Origin: Apus apus
Taxonomy: Eukaryota; Chordata; Aves; Apodiformes; Apodidae
Length of the DNA stretch: 64,000 nucleotides
Assembly: GCF_020740795.1 (NCBI RefSeq)
Contig: NC_067312.1
Location: forward strand, 59,706,405-59,770,404
Reading direction: 5' to 3'
The notes beneath the pieces were generated by a model, which saw nothing but the letters and a program-made list of their open reading frames with translations, did not search any database and had not been told where the DNA came from. Of this stretch, positions 39,801 to 49,119 are shown piece after piece. The translations under genes and the position numbers were made by a program. Position 1 is the first letter of the stretch. Every line of letters begins with the position of its first letter.

Positions 39801-42800
39801 TTTGGTTATGGGCTAACTGCTGGTTTTGACTTTACATCAGCATAGTACCTTTTAATAATATTTTGCTTTGCAGAATTCCCTTTTTAATTAGAAGGACGGT
39901 CTGCTGCTATGGTGTTGCAGTGGGAAGTGAAAAAGAATGGAATTTTGCATGGGAGATGTATAACCATACTGACACTGCAAAGGAAGATAAAGACATCCTG
40001 CTGTCTGCCATGAGCTGTGCCAAAGAATCATGGTTACTTTACAGGTGACCTTGATCAAAGTGTATGTTTGTGCATATAGAAGTAAATTATGAGAATACAA
40101 GGACTGTAATGTGCAAATCTGGTGGAGGCTTGCCTGCCACAGAAACGTGGCAGACCATTTACAGACCACTAGAAGAATCTTAAAAGAGTTTTCTTACAGG
40201 GAAAGTATGATAAATGGGGCAAACACAGACAATCCTTCTGCTGGTATAACATCCCAGATGCTGGTAATCTCTGTGAAAGGGATTTCCTGAGCTGGTAACT
40301 AGAGCACCAGGTCTAACACTGGGCCTGTCTTCTGCGTGTCTTCTAGTGACCTTTTTGAATTCAAATTACACCTTCAAGCTTTATAGCGGACTATGGCAAC
40401 ACATCCCATACTATAATTGTGTATCACATGAAAACATTATTCCTTTTGGTTTCTTTTAAACCAATGTATATTTCTAAATCCCACCCAGAAATTTTTTGGG
40501 GGTGAGGAATGTTAAGCTGTGCTTTTTCTGGCGCTCACTGTATTTTGATCACTCTGTTAAGCATGGTGGTGGCATGCAAAGCAGAGAAACTCAGCTTTTT
40601 CAAGATATTCAGGCACTGACTGCCACTGTCATCATTGGCTGATAGTTCCTTAAATACTTCTGAAGTCATGCCTTAGCCCCCATGAAAGCATCCAACACCT
40701 CTTGTTATTAGGTCTTGTCATAGGGGTCCCTGTAAAGAGATTCTGTAAAGAGATAACAGAGTGTCTCTCCACTGGCTCGCTTTCTAGGCTCCATGTCACA
40801 GCAAAGTGAGTCCCAGAAGCTGGAAGGGCAAACTGCTTCTGTCTTCCTGTGGTTGTCTTTCTGTAATACAGATAAGAAAAGCACGTATATCCACCTGATG
40901 TGCTACACCCTCATTTTACTGAGAAGTGGAGAGTCATTGTGCAAGAATCGGGCATTTCACCAACATAAGGACAAAATCTAAGCTGAGTACACAGCTCAGA
41001 GTGACATCACCTTTGGTATAACCTTCCACATTCTGGCATTTGTTAAGAAAGGAATTCTCAGCAATTATTATGGTATTTCCAGATCATCACTGTGAAATAC
41101 CAAGTGATAGGTACAATTGTTATCTCCTTCTCTAACAGATACTTGCAATATGGACTCAGCGAGACATTATTTTCTTCCAATTATACTTCAGTCATCATCC
41201 TATATGTGGTGACTAAGGATATTGGGCACCGTATAGCCTGGGAATTTGTCACGGAAAACTGGCCACTATTAAGTGAAAGGTATGGTAAGCAACTAGCTTT
41301 ATGTTCCCTTTATTTCTGTGTCTCTTAGGCTTCTTTCTCCATCTTTATAGCTCAGCTGTAAAAATTCAGATATATATTTTCCTTCCAGAGATGGCTTTTT
41401 AAAAATTACTGATAGAACTCCTTAAGTATGCAGAGCAGGATTTTCAGAAGATTCAACTCTGACCAGGGCTTAATGACAAAGTAGAGCTCAGACACAGAAT
41501 TATTTAAAAATTAGTCTATTCCTGACTGTTTCAGTGCTTTTAACTGTTAAATTTACTGGAAAATCTCACTCTAAAATGGGTTTATCTGCTATCATTTCAC
41601 AAGCATGGATATAAAATGCTGGAGTGAGATTGTAACCTCTTGTCCAAAGACAGTACAGAGAGATGAAGTGTTGAAGCATACAGGTTTATGAGCATTGCAA
41701 GGACCAACTACAGTATTATTCCCTGACTTCAGTCCTAACCCATTTCCAGCCTACCTATAATGATGCAGGTAAACTGCAGGTGAGCTTGGGCTCCCTGTCC
41801 TGAGCAAAGCAAACCTTTTGATGTCTGTTCCAAGCTTCCTCTCTCCTTGGCCAATAGTGAAAAGCAGCAGGGCTGTGACAAAGTACATTCTTACCACCTT
41901 TATTGGCAGAAGAGTCCATCAGGACCCTTTAGTGTCAGCATAACCAAGACCAGCTGGTCTTAGAGCATTCAAATGTGTATCTATATGGCTAAAGCTAGAA
42001 AAGGCAAGTTGTAGCAGGTTTGTGTCACATCAACTTGTTCCCTTATAAGTTTTCCTGTATTCCATATTGATAATAAATTTGCTGGGAAACTGGCCCATTA
42101 TTTATAAAATAAAAGAGTAGTGTGTACATTAATTTATATGCTATCCTCAAGATACCAACAAACAGTAAATTGTTAGAATCATATCTAGCCTTTCTAGATA
42201 AGTTTGGCTGTATGGGCTCACAAAGATTATCAGTTTTAAGCAAAGAATTCAGGTTACCAAAGTCAAAACCACACATCTTCCGGGGAGACGAAACTGAAGG
42301 GTTATTAGTGTGCTCCAGCCTGCTCAAATGTCTACATTAATTATAATTATTTTAAAGGGGAAAAGAGTACACAATTGCAAGCTTCAGCTCAGTTGATATT
42401 TCCAACCTGGTAAAATAGTGGCAGTATTTTCAAATGAGATTAAATTTAGTATATTTGTTAACATGCTATTTGAAGGACCTTTATCTCAATTTTACAGGTA
42501 TGGGAAGGAATTATTACATGATGTATTAAAAGTAATGGGAAGATTTGTCAATACAGATGTACAGATCCAAGAGGTAAATCAGTGCAGCAGTTAGTTTCAA
42601 CTTGATGACCAGTTTGTAAATACAGGTTTTTAATTGTTTAAATATTTTTAAAAGAAATAATGAAATGTATTGTAGGATGGGGCTGTGTTGAGACATTGAG
42701 AAAAATGATATTTTCTCACCTGCAAAATAAACATCTGAACATGCACACACAGCTGTGCAGCCTGTGTGCGCAGTTGGTTGTTGCATGGCAAGGGAAGGGG

Positions 42801-44169
42801 TAGAAATGTTGTCCTGCTCTGTGGCTGCAGCATAAGAGGCTGCCTGCCCATGCACCGAACAGATGGCCTGCACATTTGTTACAGTTCTTTCCTGCCTGGC
42901 AACCCACATGAGACCATGAACAATAGGTTTTAATTGGGCTGGTGTACTTCTGGAAAAGGAGAATGGGCTTGGGGAAACCTGATGAAGGATGGAAATCTGT
43001 TGGAGGTGGCTGTAGGCTGTCTCATTTTATTCCTCACAATAATTCACGTATTAGTTCCTGGAAAAAAATAATAACCAGCACTGCTTGTTTCATTCTCTTT
43101 TCTTGTTCTTATGCCTCTAGTCCAAGTCTCCCTAGATTATTTCCCAAAATATTATTTTCTTTCCTCATTAGCTCAGCTTTTGTGCTGTCTGCACATGATA
43201 CACATTTCTGTGCCAGTCCCAAACTGCTAGTATCTGTCATTACAAGCAAAATTTTACTTCCCCTTTTTCCTGTTGATTGATGCATGCATACAGGAAGTAA
43301 ATGAGAAGAGCAACTCTGAGAGCTCCTAAAACCAAAGAAATCTCTCTTGAAAATTCATGAACTCTTTTTAAGTTTTTCACCTTTTATTCTTCAGGGCAAG
43401 TTATGTCCTTGGGATGTCAAAAGCAATAGCCCAGTGCTAGCATTTAAATTAACCTTCATCTTTGGAACTGAATGCCAATAGATAGTACCAAAGCTCTTTT
43501 TCCTCTTTCAAATCTATCTGTAGAGATCACCTTTGCCATGCTGTGTACAGGCAATGTACTAAAGGTTGGACTGCTGGCATATTAGGTTGCTGGTTGCCAT
43601 GCTGACATTAGTCTCATTTCTCTTCTTGTTCATTTCCTGGTCCTCCCATGTATTTCTTTGCTATTCTTCAGTCCTCTTTTGTCTTCTGCTCATTAGACTG
43701 TTAGGAATTACTTACTTGTAGAACAGGCAGCACAAGAAGATTAGGCTACCCAATTAGTCCTAGCCACAGTGTAGTACCACCAGTACTAGTGAAGCTGACT
43801 GTACTTGAAAAGATTTTGAGGGATGGCAAAAGGGTACATTCCTGTTGGGCAATAAACTTTCCTGCCTTTATGTTAATCAGTAAACTTGCTCCATCCCCTC
43901 CTTAGTGCCTGTCATCTCCCTGCCAGTGTTCTGTACACTTCTGTCTAAAGCATCTGCCAGGTACTCAGTTGCTTGCTCCAAGTGAAGTCATGTGAAATGA
44001 GCTCATATGCTTATTTCTTCAGTTGCAGGTTTTTTATAATGCTACACTGGAAGAAGATGAAAGAGTGGCTACTACACTACTGCTGGAGTTTACAAAATTT
44101 GAAAATCTGGAAAGGAGAGAACTGCTAATCAAAGTTGCCAACTGGTTACAGAAAAATATAGATTATTGA
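9001..44169 (+). CDS. LVRN: Laeverin (aminopeptidase Q), M1 zinc aminopeptidase, 20 coding exons
   Basis: M1-family ectoenzyme that removes N-terminal residues from peptides outside the cell. Twenty exons join with matching phases into 2880 bases, giving 959 residues (human about 990). Order: short cytosolic tail 1-11; signal-anchor helix 12-34; Pro/Ala-rich stalk 40-65; N-terminal beta domain from about 71; catalytic domain with CFDEP 215-219, exopeptidase motif GAMEN 344-348, zinc motif HELGH 380-384, third zinc ligand E403 (18 residues after the HEXXH motif) and catalytic Tyr Y469; linker beta domain about 515-600; helical C-terminal domain to 959. More than a dozen N-glycosylation sequons fit an ectodomain. 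The start at 9001 is the only in-frame ATG of the open exon and has G at -3 and +4. LVRN is chosen over ENPEP or ANPEP because of overall similarity, exon count and ARL14EPL downstream. Human laeverin has His for the first Gly of GAMEN; this protein keeps Gly. Nothing is truncated or frameshifted. Confidence 0.93.
13838..14205 (+). mobile_element. CR1 LINE 3' end (copy 1)
   Basis: Matches the terminal part of avian CR1 retrotransposons in + orientation: the CTCTACAACTACCTGAAGG block, the GTTTAGATTGGATATTAGGAA block, the CTGCCCAGGGAAGTGGTGGAG block, and a 3' end of ATTCTGTG repeats (14184-14204). It is a 5'-truncated, non-autonomous copy of about 370 bases. Confidence 0.9.
14206..15084 (+). 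mobile_element. CR1 LINE 3' end (copy 2, same orientation)
   Basis: Begins in the end of the CR1 reverse-transcriptase frame (CAGCAAGTTTGC..., then GAGGGACCTTGACAGGCTGGAG, then TTCAACAAGGCCAAGTGCAAGG). It continues through the 3' untranslated part and ends with TTCTATGATTCT at about 15083. About 880 bases long, 5'-truncated, with frameshifts. Its 5' edge abuts the 3' tail of copy 1. Open frames within it on either strand are remnants or shadows. Confidence 0.9.
17203..17345 (+). CDS. LVRN: LVRN coding exon 2
   Basis: Completes Ser197 and runs to the first base of codon 245. It carries the M1 signature Q-x-EP-x2-AR (203-210) and CFDEP (215-219), which line the active site. Donor G|GTAGGTAAAC; a second GT four bases downstream (17350) would shift the frame, so the first is chosen. 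Confidence 0.93.
18529..18668 (+). CDS. LVRN: LVRN coding exon 3
   Basis: Residues 245-291, ending in the beta-rich strand typical of M1 enzymes ([16 protein letters not shown]). Acceptor TTTTTTCTAG, donor GAG|GTAAGT, phase 0 at the end. Contains the sequon NTS. Confidence 0.93.
19115..19345 (+). repeat. LTR-type avian interspersed repeat fragment in intron 3
   Basis: The block from about 19160 (TTTTGCCCATGATGGTAATGG, then GATCTCTCCCTGTCC, then CTGCCCTGTCCAGCTGAGGAG, then GTGGGCACCTGG) resembles a common bird LTR-retroelement segment. A related copy in the opposite orientation lies at about 48.77-48.91 kb, which supports repeat status from within the window. Exact edges and family are not certain. 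Confidence 0.5.
20596..20722 (+). CDS. LVRN: LVRN coding exon 4
   Basis: Residues 292-333 plus one base. Begins [10 protein letters not shown] and ends NISYPLPKT, the segment leading into the catalytic domain. It has two sequons (NIT, NIS). Acceptor TTTTATTGCAG, donor ACAG|GTGAGA, phase 1. Confidence 0.93.
22932..23086 (+). CDS. LVRN: LVRN coding exon 5 (GAMEN and HELGH)
   Basis: Residues 334-385. Holds the exopeptidase motif GAMEN (344-348) and the zinc-binding HELGHQ (380-385). The acceptor follows a long T-rich tract (22880-22916). To keep frame with exon 6 ([11 protein letters not shown]) the exon must end at CAG before GCATGT, a GC donor. The nearest GT dinucleotides (23091, 23094) would add 4 or 7 bases and shift the frame. 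Confidence 0.9.
23087..24403 (+). other. LVRN: LVRN intron 5, GC-AG type
   Basis: Starts CAG|GCATGT and ends TTCTATTAAAG. GC-AG introns are the commonest non-canonical U2 class (about 1% or fewer of vertebrate introns) and normally have a good match around the GC, as the preceding CAG gives here. Nothing else is seen in this 1.3-kb AT-rich intron. Confidence 0.75.
24404..24517 (+). CDS. LVRN: LVRN coding exon 6
   Basis: Residues 386-423 (38 codons). Begins [11 protein letters not shown] and supplies the third zinc ligand, E403, in LKEG. Phase 0 at both ends. Donor CTG|GTAGGTAC, with a second GT four bases further on that would break the frame. Confidence 0.93.
25635..26640 (-). mobile_element. 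CR1 LINE fragment, reverse orientation
   Basis: In intron 6. Read on the minus strand it ends, near 25640, with the CR1 3' terminus (forward strand: GAATGGCTGAGGTTAGAAGGGACCTCTGAAGATCATCTGGTCCAACC). It continues for about 1 kb through CR1 3' sequence (blocks such as TTTACTCCAGGCTGAACAG and CCCAGGATACCATTAGCCTC) to about 26640, where similarity fades. The open frames here on both strands are shadows of the repeat. Confidence 0.88.
27353..27496 (+). CDS. LVRN: LVRN coding exon 7 (catalytic Tyr)
   Basis: Residues 424-471, 48 codons, phase 0 at both ends. The segment FDIITYNK contains Y469, 66 residues after E403, the spacing of the transition-state-stabilising Tyr in other M1 enzymes such as ANPEP. 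Acceptor TTTTTCTTGCAG, donor AAG|GTTAAA (weak). Confidence 0.92.
27817..27882 (+). CDS. LVRN: LVRN coding exon 8
   Basis: Residues 472-493, 22 codons, beginning [12 protein letters not shown], the helix that follows the catalytic Tyr. Acceptor GCTCTTTAG, donor ACT|GTAAGT, phase 0. Confidence 0.92.
28018..28083 (+). CDS. LVRN: LVRN coding exon 9
   Basis: Residues 494-515, 22 codons (SYLKEF...[11 protein letters not shown]), the end of the catalytic domain. Acceptor TTTCCATACAG, donor ATG|GTACTC, phase 0. Confidence 0.92.
29135..29304 (+). CDS. LVRN: LVRN coding exon 10
   Basis: Residues 516-571 plus two bases. Includes [16 protein letters not shown], the conserved start of the M1 linker beta domain, and sequons NLT and NST. 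The donor is set at CACAA|GTACGT because that phase 2 joins exon 11 in frame. Confidence 0.92.
30363..30439 (+). CDS. LVRN: LVRN coding exon 11
   Basis: Completes N572 and runs through [20 protein letters not shown] to one base of codon 598. Sequons NNT, NGS and NSS crowd this short exon. Acceptor GTTTTGTTAAG, donor CAGCA|GTAAGT. Confidence 0.92.
30703..30790 (-). mobile_element. Short CR1 tail in intron 11
   Basis: The forward strand reads ACAGAATCACAGAATT then TTGGAAGGGTCCTTAAAG, the reverse complement of a CR1 3' end. It is only about 60-90 bases before similarity stops. Confidence 0.65.
31480..31619 (+). CDS. LVRN: LVRN coding exon 12
   Basis: Residues 598-644. Contains [14 protein letters not shown] and [10 protein letters not shown], a stretch strongly conserved across M1 aminopeptidases at the end of the linker domain. 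Acceptor TTTTTACAG, donor AAG|GTAAGA, phase 0. Confidence 0.93.
33021..33076 (+). CDS. LVRN: LVRN coding exon 13
   Basis: Residues 645-662 plus two bases: [18 protein letters not shown], the classic R-x-QLIDD motif that opens the helical C-terminal domain. Acceptor CTTTCTGCAG, donor CACA|GTAAGT. Confidence 0.93.
34338..34491 (+). CDS. LVRN: LVRN coding exon 14
   Basis: Residues 663-714 of the helical domain ([20 protein letters not shown]). Acceptor TCAAACAG, with the first G completing Gln663; donor AAG|GTACCA, phase 0. Confidence 0.92.
35344..35438 (+). CDS. LVRN: LVRN coding exon 15
   Basis: Residues 715-745 plus two bases ([17 protein letters not shown]...). Acceptor in CTTTCAAAAG; the AG next to AAATAC keeps phase 0. 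Donor CTCA|GTAAGT, phase 2. Confidence 0.9.
36054..36161 (+). CDS. LVRN: LVRN coding exon 16
   Basis: Completes Gln746 and runs to two bases of codon 782 ([28 protein letters not shown]). Carries the cysteine pair common in this helical region and a sequon NLS. Donor ACAA|GTAAGA. Confidence 0.92.
36162..39873 (+). other. LVRN: LVRN intron 16
   Basis: 3.7-kb intron with no coding exon. It has a short TG run near 36190 and an A run near 37414. The segment from about 38090 to 38870 is rich in A and C and poor in G on the + strand, unlike its surroundings (see findings). Confidence 0.75.
39874..40044 (+). CDS. LVRN: LVRN coding exon 17
   Basis: Completes Lys782 and runs to two bases of codon 839. 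Contains [20 protein letters not shown], the conserved tripeptide-repeat-like helix of the ERAP1_C-type domain, and sequon NHT. Acceptor GCTTTGCAG, donor ACAG|GTGACC. Confidence 0.93.
41139..41279 (+). CDS. LVRN: LVRN coding exon 18
   Basis: Completes Arg839 and runs to two bases of codon 886 ([11 protein letters not shown]... then [17 protein letters not shown]). Sequon NYT. Acceptor TCTCTAACAG, donor AAAG|GTATGG, phase 2. Confidence 0.92.
42498..42573 (+). CDS. LVRN: LVRN coding exon 19
   Basis: Completes Arg886 and ends at Glu911 ([20 protein letters not shown]...). Acceptor CAATTTTACAG, donor GAG|GTAAAT, phase 0. Confidence 0.91.
44023..44169 (+). CDS. LVRN: LVRN coding exon 20 and stop
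   Basis: Residues 912-959 and TGA at 44167. The final helices ([17 protein letters not shown]) match the C-terminal end of M1 aminopeptidases, with sequon NAT. Acceptor TTATTTCTTCAG. The 3' UTR is short: a polyadenylation hexamer follows within 75 bases. Confidence 0.93.
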   Translation: MQVFYNATLEEDERVATTLLLEFTKFENLERRELLIKVANWLQKNIDY

Positions 44170-44239
44170 CTCAGAAAACAATTTCCAGTATATTTTAGAG
44201 TGCCATTCACTAGCATTTTGGTATTCATTTTAAGATGTA

Positions 44240-44245
44240 ATTAAA
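44240..44245 (+). other. LVRN: LVRN polyadenylation signal
   Basis: ATTAAA 71 bases after the stop codon, followed by a GT-rich stretch (GTCCTGTGGTTGTCTT, from 44266) of the kind expected downstream of a cleavage site. The cleavage site would be near 44260. Confidence 0.6.
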
Positions 44246-44269
44246 GATAAAGCACATTTTTATGAGTCC

Positions 44270-47200
44270 TGTGGTTGTCTTCCCACCTGGAAAGTCAGAC
44301 TAAAATTATTCACAAGGAAAAGGAAGATTCAGCAAAAGAAATGAGAGATATATTTCCATATTATATCAAAATTAATTTCCCACTGGATGAGTTGTTAGTA
44401 GGGATGTGTTGCTAATAATTATCTAAATATAGACACAGTCCTAGGTCCTTCATTTTTTTCTGAGTATCAGAATGAAAGGTGTGGTACAAGAATGTGGGAA
44501 AAACCCAAGAGGGAGCTGGGAAAGTTTTATATTCTATTTTGCTTATGATTTGTACTGGACCTTGGGCAAGTAACTTAATCTGTCTCCTTCCATTTCTATG
44601 TTGGTAAATTGTGAAGAGGAAAATAATATAGAACAGTGCTATGAAAAATAAACTTAAGAATGGCTTCAAAGCTGTAGGGAGGAAAGGACTAAAGAAACTT
44701 CAGATTTTAATTGTAATAAATGAATGCCTTGTCATTCAAAATTTATTTTTCTTTAGAAGATTTATACTTACTGTGTCTACATTCACATTTGTGTTTGATT
44801 AGGAATGTACTTTTGAAGAGACCATCCCAGTTTTCTTCATTTAGCATGCTTCAACCCCCAGGACAGTCTTGGAATGTGCAAACTGGATTCTTTTTGGATT
44901 AAATTTATCTAGGAGATGATGAGCTCCTGGGGTGCAGCTGATAGACATCACTATCGGTAATGGTAATTTTGGTAATTTTGTCCATGGCACTAGAGTACAA
45001 TTAGTATAAACTAATCCCCCTGGAACATCACCAAGTTTTTCCATTCTTGCTGCACTGAGCTGCTTGCTGATGTAGACACATAGTTAATCATCTTGCTTCA
45101 GCAGCATTTTGGAGGTGACAGACAGAACTAGTCCATTTGTATTAGTAAAGCATATTACCTTGTAGTTGAAGATACAGTAGATCCTCAGTCCATGCAATTT
45201 ATTTATTTGTGGAGTAATAGTATGATGACAAAATTACTCTACTGATGCTCTGGTTAACACAGAAAACAATGTTATGTGGGAATGCAGGAAACCCAAGAAG
45301 GTTGAGTACTGCACTATGAGAAGACCAGGAATGAAAACCAGACTTAATAATACAAATAATTTTTCACTGGCACTCTCAAATTCACCAAAAACATTGCCAT
45401 GTTGGCTGCAATGAATCTCTTCTGGCCCCCATGGCTGCAAAGAAAAACTGTCCGAGGATCCTTTCATGGAGTGCAATTACTAGGAAGTGCAGCCATGTTT
45501 GTGCTGGAATTGTTAGACCTCTTTAACATTTGATTGAGTTAAGGATAGAGCCAAATAAAATTGTGTGCGTTCCTGACAGTGTTCATCAGGCTGATGCAGA
45601 AAGCAGAGGAAGTCATCAAGGCTGTGACAAGTTATGTTTCAACATTTCCTGTGACTCCCAGTAGTTAATTGCTGGCTCTGCATGCCTCATCGAATAGGCC
45701 AAGCAAAGCTCAAGAAAGTAATTGTTGAAGGATTTATGACTAAACTTCCCATAACCTCACTTTGCCCCTAAAGCCAGTAGGTCTAAACCATTTAATTCCA
45801 ACCACTCCTTCTTTCTAACCACTTTTCCTTATTACTCTTTTGTTATGTTTTTCTTCTTACTACTGAAAGAAAACTCTTGATTAGAAATGTTAATATATAA
45901 ATAATTGCTAAAACAATTTTAAGTAAGTTATTTTTTAATAACGTGCATCTTGGCTGACATTTTTTACTGCAAAATACCAAAACAGTTATCATGACAGATG
46001 CAAATGGTGAAGGTGATTGCTAGGCAAGCTGCCTGTCTTGGAGCAGATCTGAATCGCTCTTCCTTCCGGAGTCCGCACATTTGTACTTGCTTGGCATGTA
46101 ACATTCATAGCTCTGCAGTGGCAGTTCTTGCTGCTGTGGAGTACAAACTGAGTACAGAGGTTTGGAGAATGGCAACTAGAAAATGCAGCAATGGAAGGAG
46201 AGGTGCATGGGAGGGATCCAGGGCAAGCTGGGAAAGCGGCTTTATTTCAAAGAGAGCTGAGGTGAAGGGAAGTTCATTGAAAGTGAGTATGAAGACATGG
46301 ATGAGACTTTAGGAAATGCACTTCCACAATACTTACACAGGCTGTGTAGGTGTTGCAGGACATGTAATTGTGAAGGTGTGTGTGGGGGGCAATTTCTGAG
46401 AGGAGGTGTGTCACTGATAGACAAGATGTATTTGGTAGACCCTGAGGGGACAAATTTAGATTTTATGGGAAAAGACTAGCTTTTTGCCTTAAGTCCTGCT
46501 CTCTGCCCTGAGTGTTGAAGTAAAAAAGTTACGTGTCCTGTCTTTACAGCACACATGTATGACAGGGCAGGAGGCTCTGGGGAGATGGCAAGGGTGGGGA
46601 ACAGACTGTGCAATGGAAGGAGGGAGAATCAGAACCTCAAGAAGAGGTGGAGTGGTTGCTCATTGTTGGAAAGAAATAGTTTGGACCTGCTGGCCTTAGG
46701 GGTAAAAAATTATGGAAAGTTTAGTGCAGAATAGTTGGAAAAGGAGGATGAAAAGGGTTGAGAGGACCAGGGGTCCAAAAAGGAGACAGGATGAGAAAGA
46801 AAATGAGGGAAGCTTCAGGAGCAGGGGAAAGGCCAAGAGGAATGAGAATAAGGTAATTAGGGAGAAGTTCAGTCTTCTCTTCAGTGCATTTCTTGCCCTG
46901 CTTCCTTTCCCAAGAGAAATTTAACCTGAAGTATCTGAAAGGAGATGTGTCCCTGGCACAGTGCTGGTCATCTGCAGTTTCTCAGCAGTGTCCCTCCCTG
47001 GTATAATTTGTCTACAGGTCTCAGCTGGCTCAGAGGTTTCCGTCCTCTGGCATCAAGCACAACCTCCCAAGTGTGCCTCTACAGCTGTGTCCATATCTTC
47101 CACGTGTCTCCTCCAGTTTGTTTCTTTCACTTTCTCCTGCTCTCCTACCACTCTTTCTTAAATATGTTTGTGCAGTGGAATTATGTGTTCTCATGGCTGG

Positions 47201-48740
47201 CTGCAGTTGTGGTGTGCAATGGGCTGTGTTTGTCCATTGATGAGCTGGCTGGCTGCAGCTGTTAGGGCACCAGGCAGTTCCTTGTCCACCAGCAGCTTTC
47301 ACTGCCTGAACCCTGACAGTGCTGTGATCATTACAGTCCCATAGTCTCTGTTGCAGCTGCCATCACCAGCTGCCCCACAGCACACGGCTTCCAGCTTTGC
47401 TCCGAATGCCAGGGCTGGCACTAAGAAATTCTGGTTTGCTGCTTGTTCCCCTCTTGCCATGTACTCTTCCTGCCAGTATCTCCATTCACTGCGAGCCAAG
47501 ATGTTCCCACTAGGATGAGAGGCTTCAGAGCTGTTTTAAGTCAAGGTTCAAGAGCACCAGCCAACCACTTCTCCACACCTCCCTACTCTGCCTATGACCT
47601 TTTTCCTCCCTGGCACCAAGCCTACCAAGCAGGTGTGAACAAAGCAGATGGTTGTATGGCCTGGGTGGTCACGGTGTGAGCCCCATGCCACCTGACTGAA
47701 TTGATGGCACACATGGATGAGGCAGGTGAAGTAGCCTGCTCCTTTCAGGGCTGTTGCAAGTCCCAGAAGGGTGAGTATGGAGTAGGGAGCAGTGGACAGG
47801 GGCTAAAGTGCTGTAACTGAAGTGCCATAACAGAACAGCAACGTGGCCTCGCCACATTCCTGTTATGCAGTGACTCACAGAGGACAAAAAGAGCTGTCAC
47901 CTTAACATTCCCTGGCCAAAAGTGCAGGGGCTTCTCTGGAGAAGGATATGATGGAGAGACCCAATTCTTGACCAAACTAGTGGCAGTTTGGTTCAGGCTC
48001 CAAGACAGTAAAGGCCTGGGCTATATAAGCAGGCCAAGAACTTCTCTAATTCCAACTTGTTATCTGAAAGTCTACGCCGGAACAGGGTGACATGGCATTG
48101 ATGCATATGAGCTTGGAAACAGCAACACTGACCATGTGATTAACACAAAAATAGCACATGGTTCTTCCAAGACTCATTTGTCAAGGAACAAAGGAAGTTG
48201 TAGGTATAAGGGGTCTCATGCTTACCTTTGCCATTGCATGTAATTCGACTGTGAGCCAAACACTTCATTCCATAAATATGACCGCTTAATTGAGCCTTTT
48301 TTGAGCTTCCCCTACTAAGCAGCTGGCTGCACGGCAGTGATTTCCCCTTGAGCTGGGATGCCTTTCAGGGTTACTCCTCAGGTTAGCAACTACGTATCTT
48401 TGGTAAGTGACTGATACTGTGCATAATCTTGTATTTCAGTGCACTAAGATTTTGTATGGACAACTGAATCATTATTATATCCTCTGTGCAGTAAGCCATA
48501 GCATGAACCTTGCCATCTATTACATCTCACTTTTCCAGTATACTACTTCAATGAAACCGCTGTTGCTGCTGCATTTGATGGTGGTTTTTTAAGTGGTCAA
48601 AATCTCCCCCATGACAGAGGGACAATGGGCTCTGGTCTTTTGGGTGCTGATGTCTGTCATTCTTTGTGATGGGATGTTCTCTGAGGCAAGGACGTGAGTG
48701 GGGATGGTGGGCTGATGTTGACTGCCTGTGGGGTGCTCAT
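44270..48740. other. Intergenic region after LVRN
   Basis: No gene supported. The stretch is mixed AT-rich then moderately GC-rich sequence (46.9-48.1 kb) with several short open frames on both strands that lack recognisable protein features. A TATA-like CTATATAAGC lies at 48021. Confidence 0.6.
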
Positions 48741-48764
48741 TCTGATGCTCTCCCACTCAACAGG

Positions 48765-49100
48765 ACATGGGGAAAAATGAGGTGAAAAAGCTTGTGACTT
48801 GGAGACAAGGACAGGGAGGTCACTTTACCAGTTGTCATCACAGGCAAAACCAGACTTTCCTTGGGAAAATTAATCTGATTTACTGCCAATTAAAACAGAC
48901 TTGGATACTGAGAAACAAAACACAAAACGCCACCTCCTCCCGACCATCCCTCTTTCCCAGGCTCATCTTCACTCCCGACTCTTCCACCTTCTCCGCTCCC
49001 GCAGCCCAGTGGAAAAGAGGAATGGGGCTGATGTCAGGCCACAACCACTGCTCTCCCTGGGACGTGGTGTGTCCCTGCCGCAGGCCACATGCAATTCCTC
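48765..49100 (-). repeat. LTR-type avian interspersed repeat fragment, reverse orientation
   Basis: The reverse complement of 48780-48860 (TTTTGCCTGTGATGACAACTGG, then ACCTCCCTGTCCTTGTCTCC) is related to the fragment at 19.16-19.22 kb. The block with AAAACGCCACCTCCTCCCGAC and AGGCTCATCTTCACTCCCGACTC extends it to the right. Right edge uncertain because it grades into the CpG-rich region. Confidence 0.5.
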
Positions 49101-49119
49101 CAGAGAATCCCCACCTGCT

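Noticed and set aside
42526-42909. 127-codon minus-strand frame overlapping LVRN exon 19
   Set aside because: It is antisense to a supported exon and its intron, with no family resemblance.
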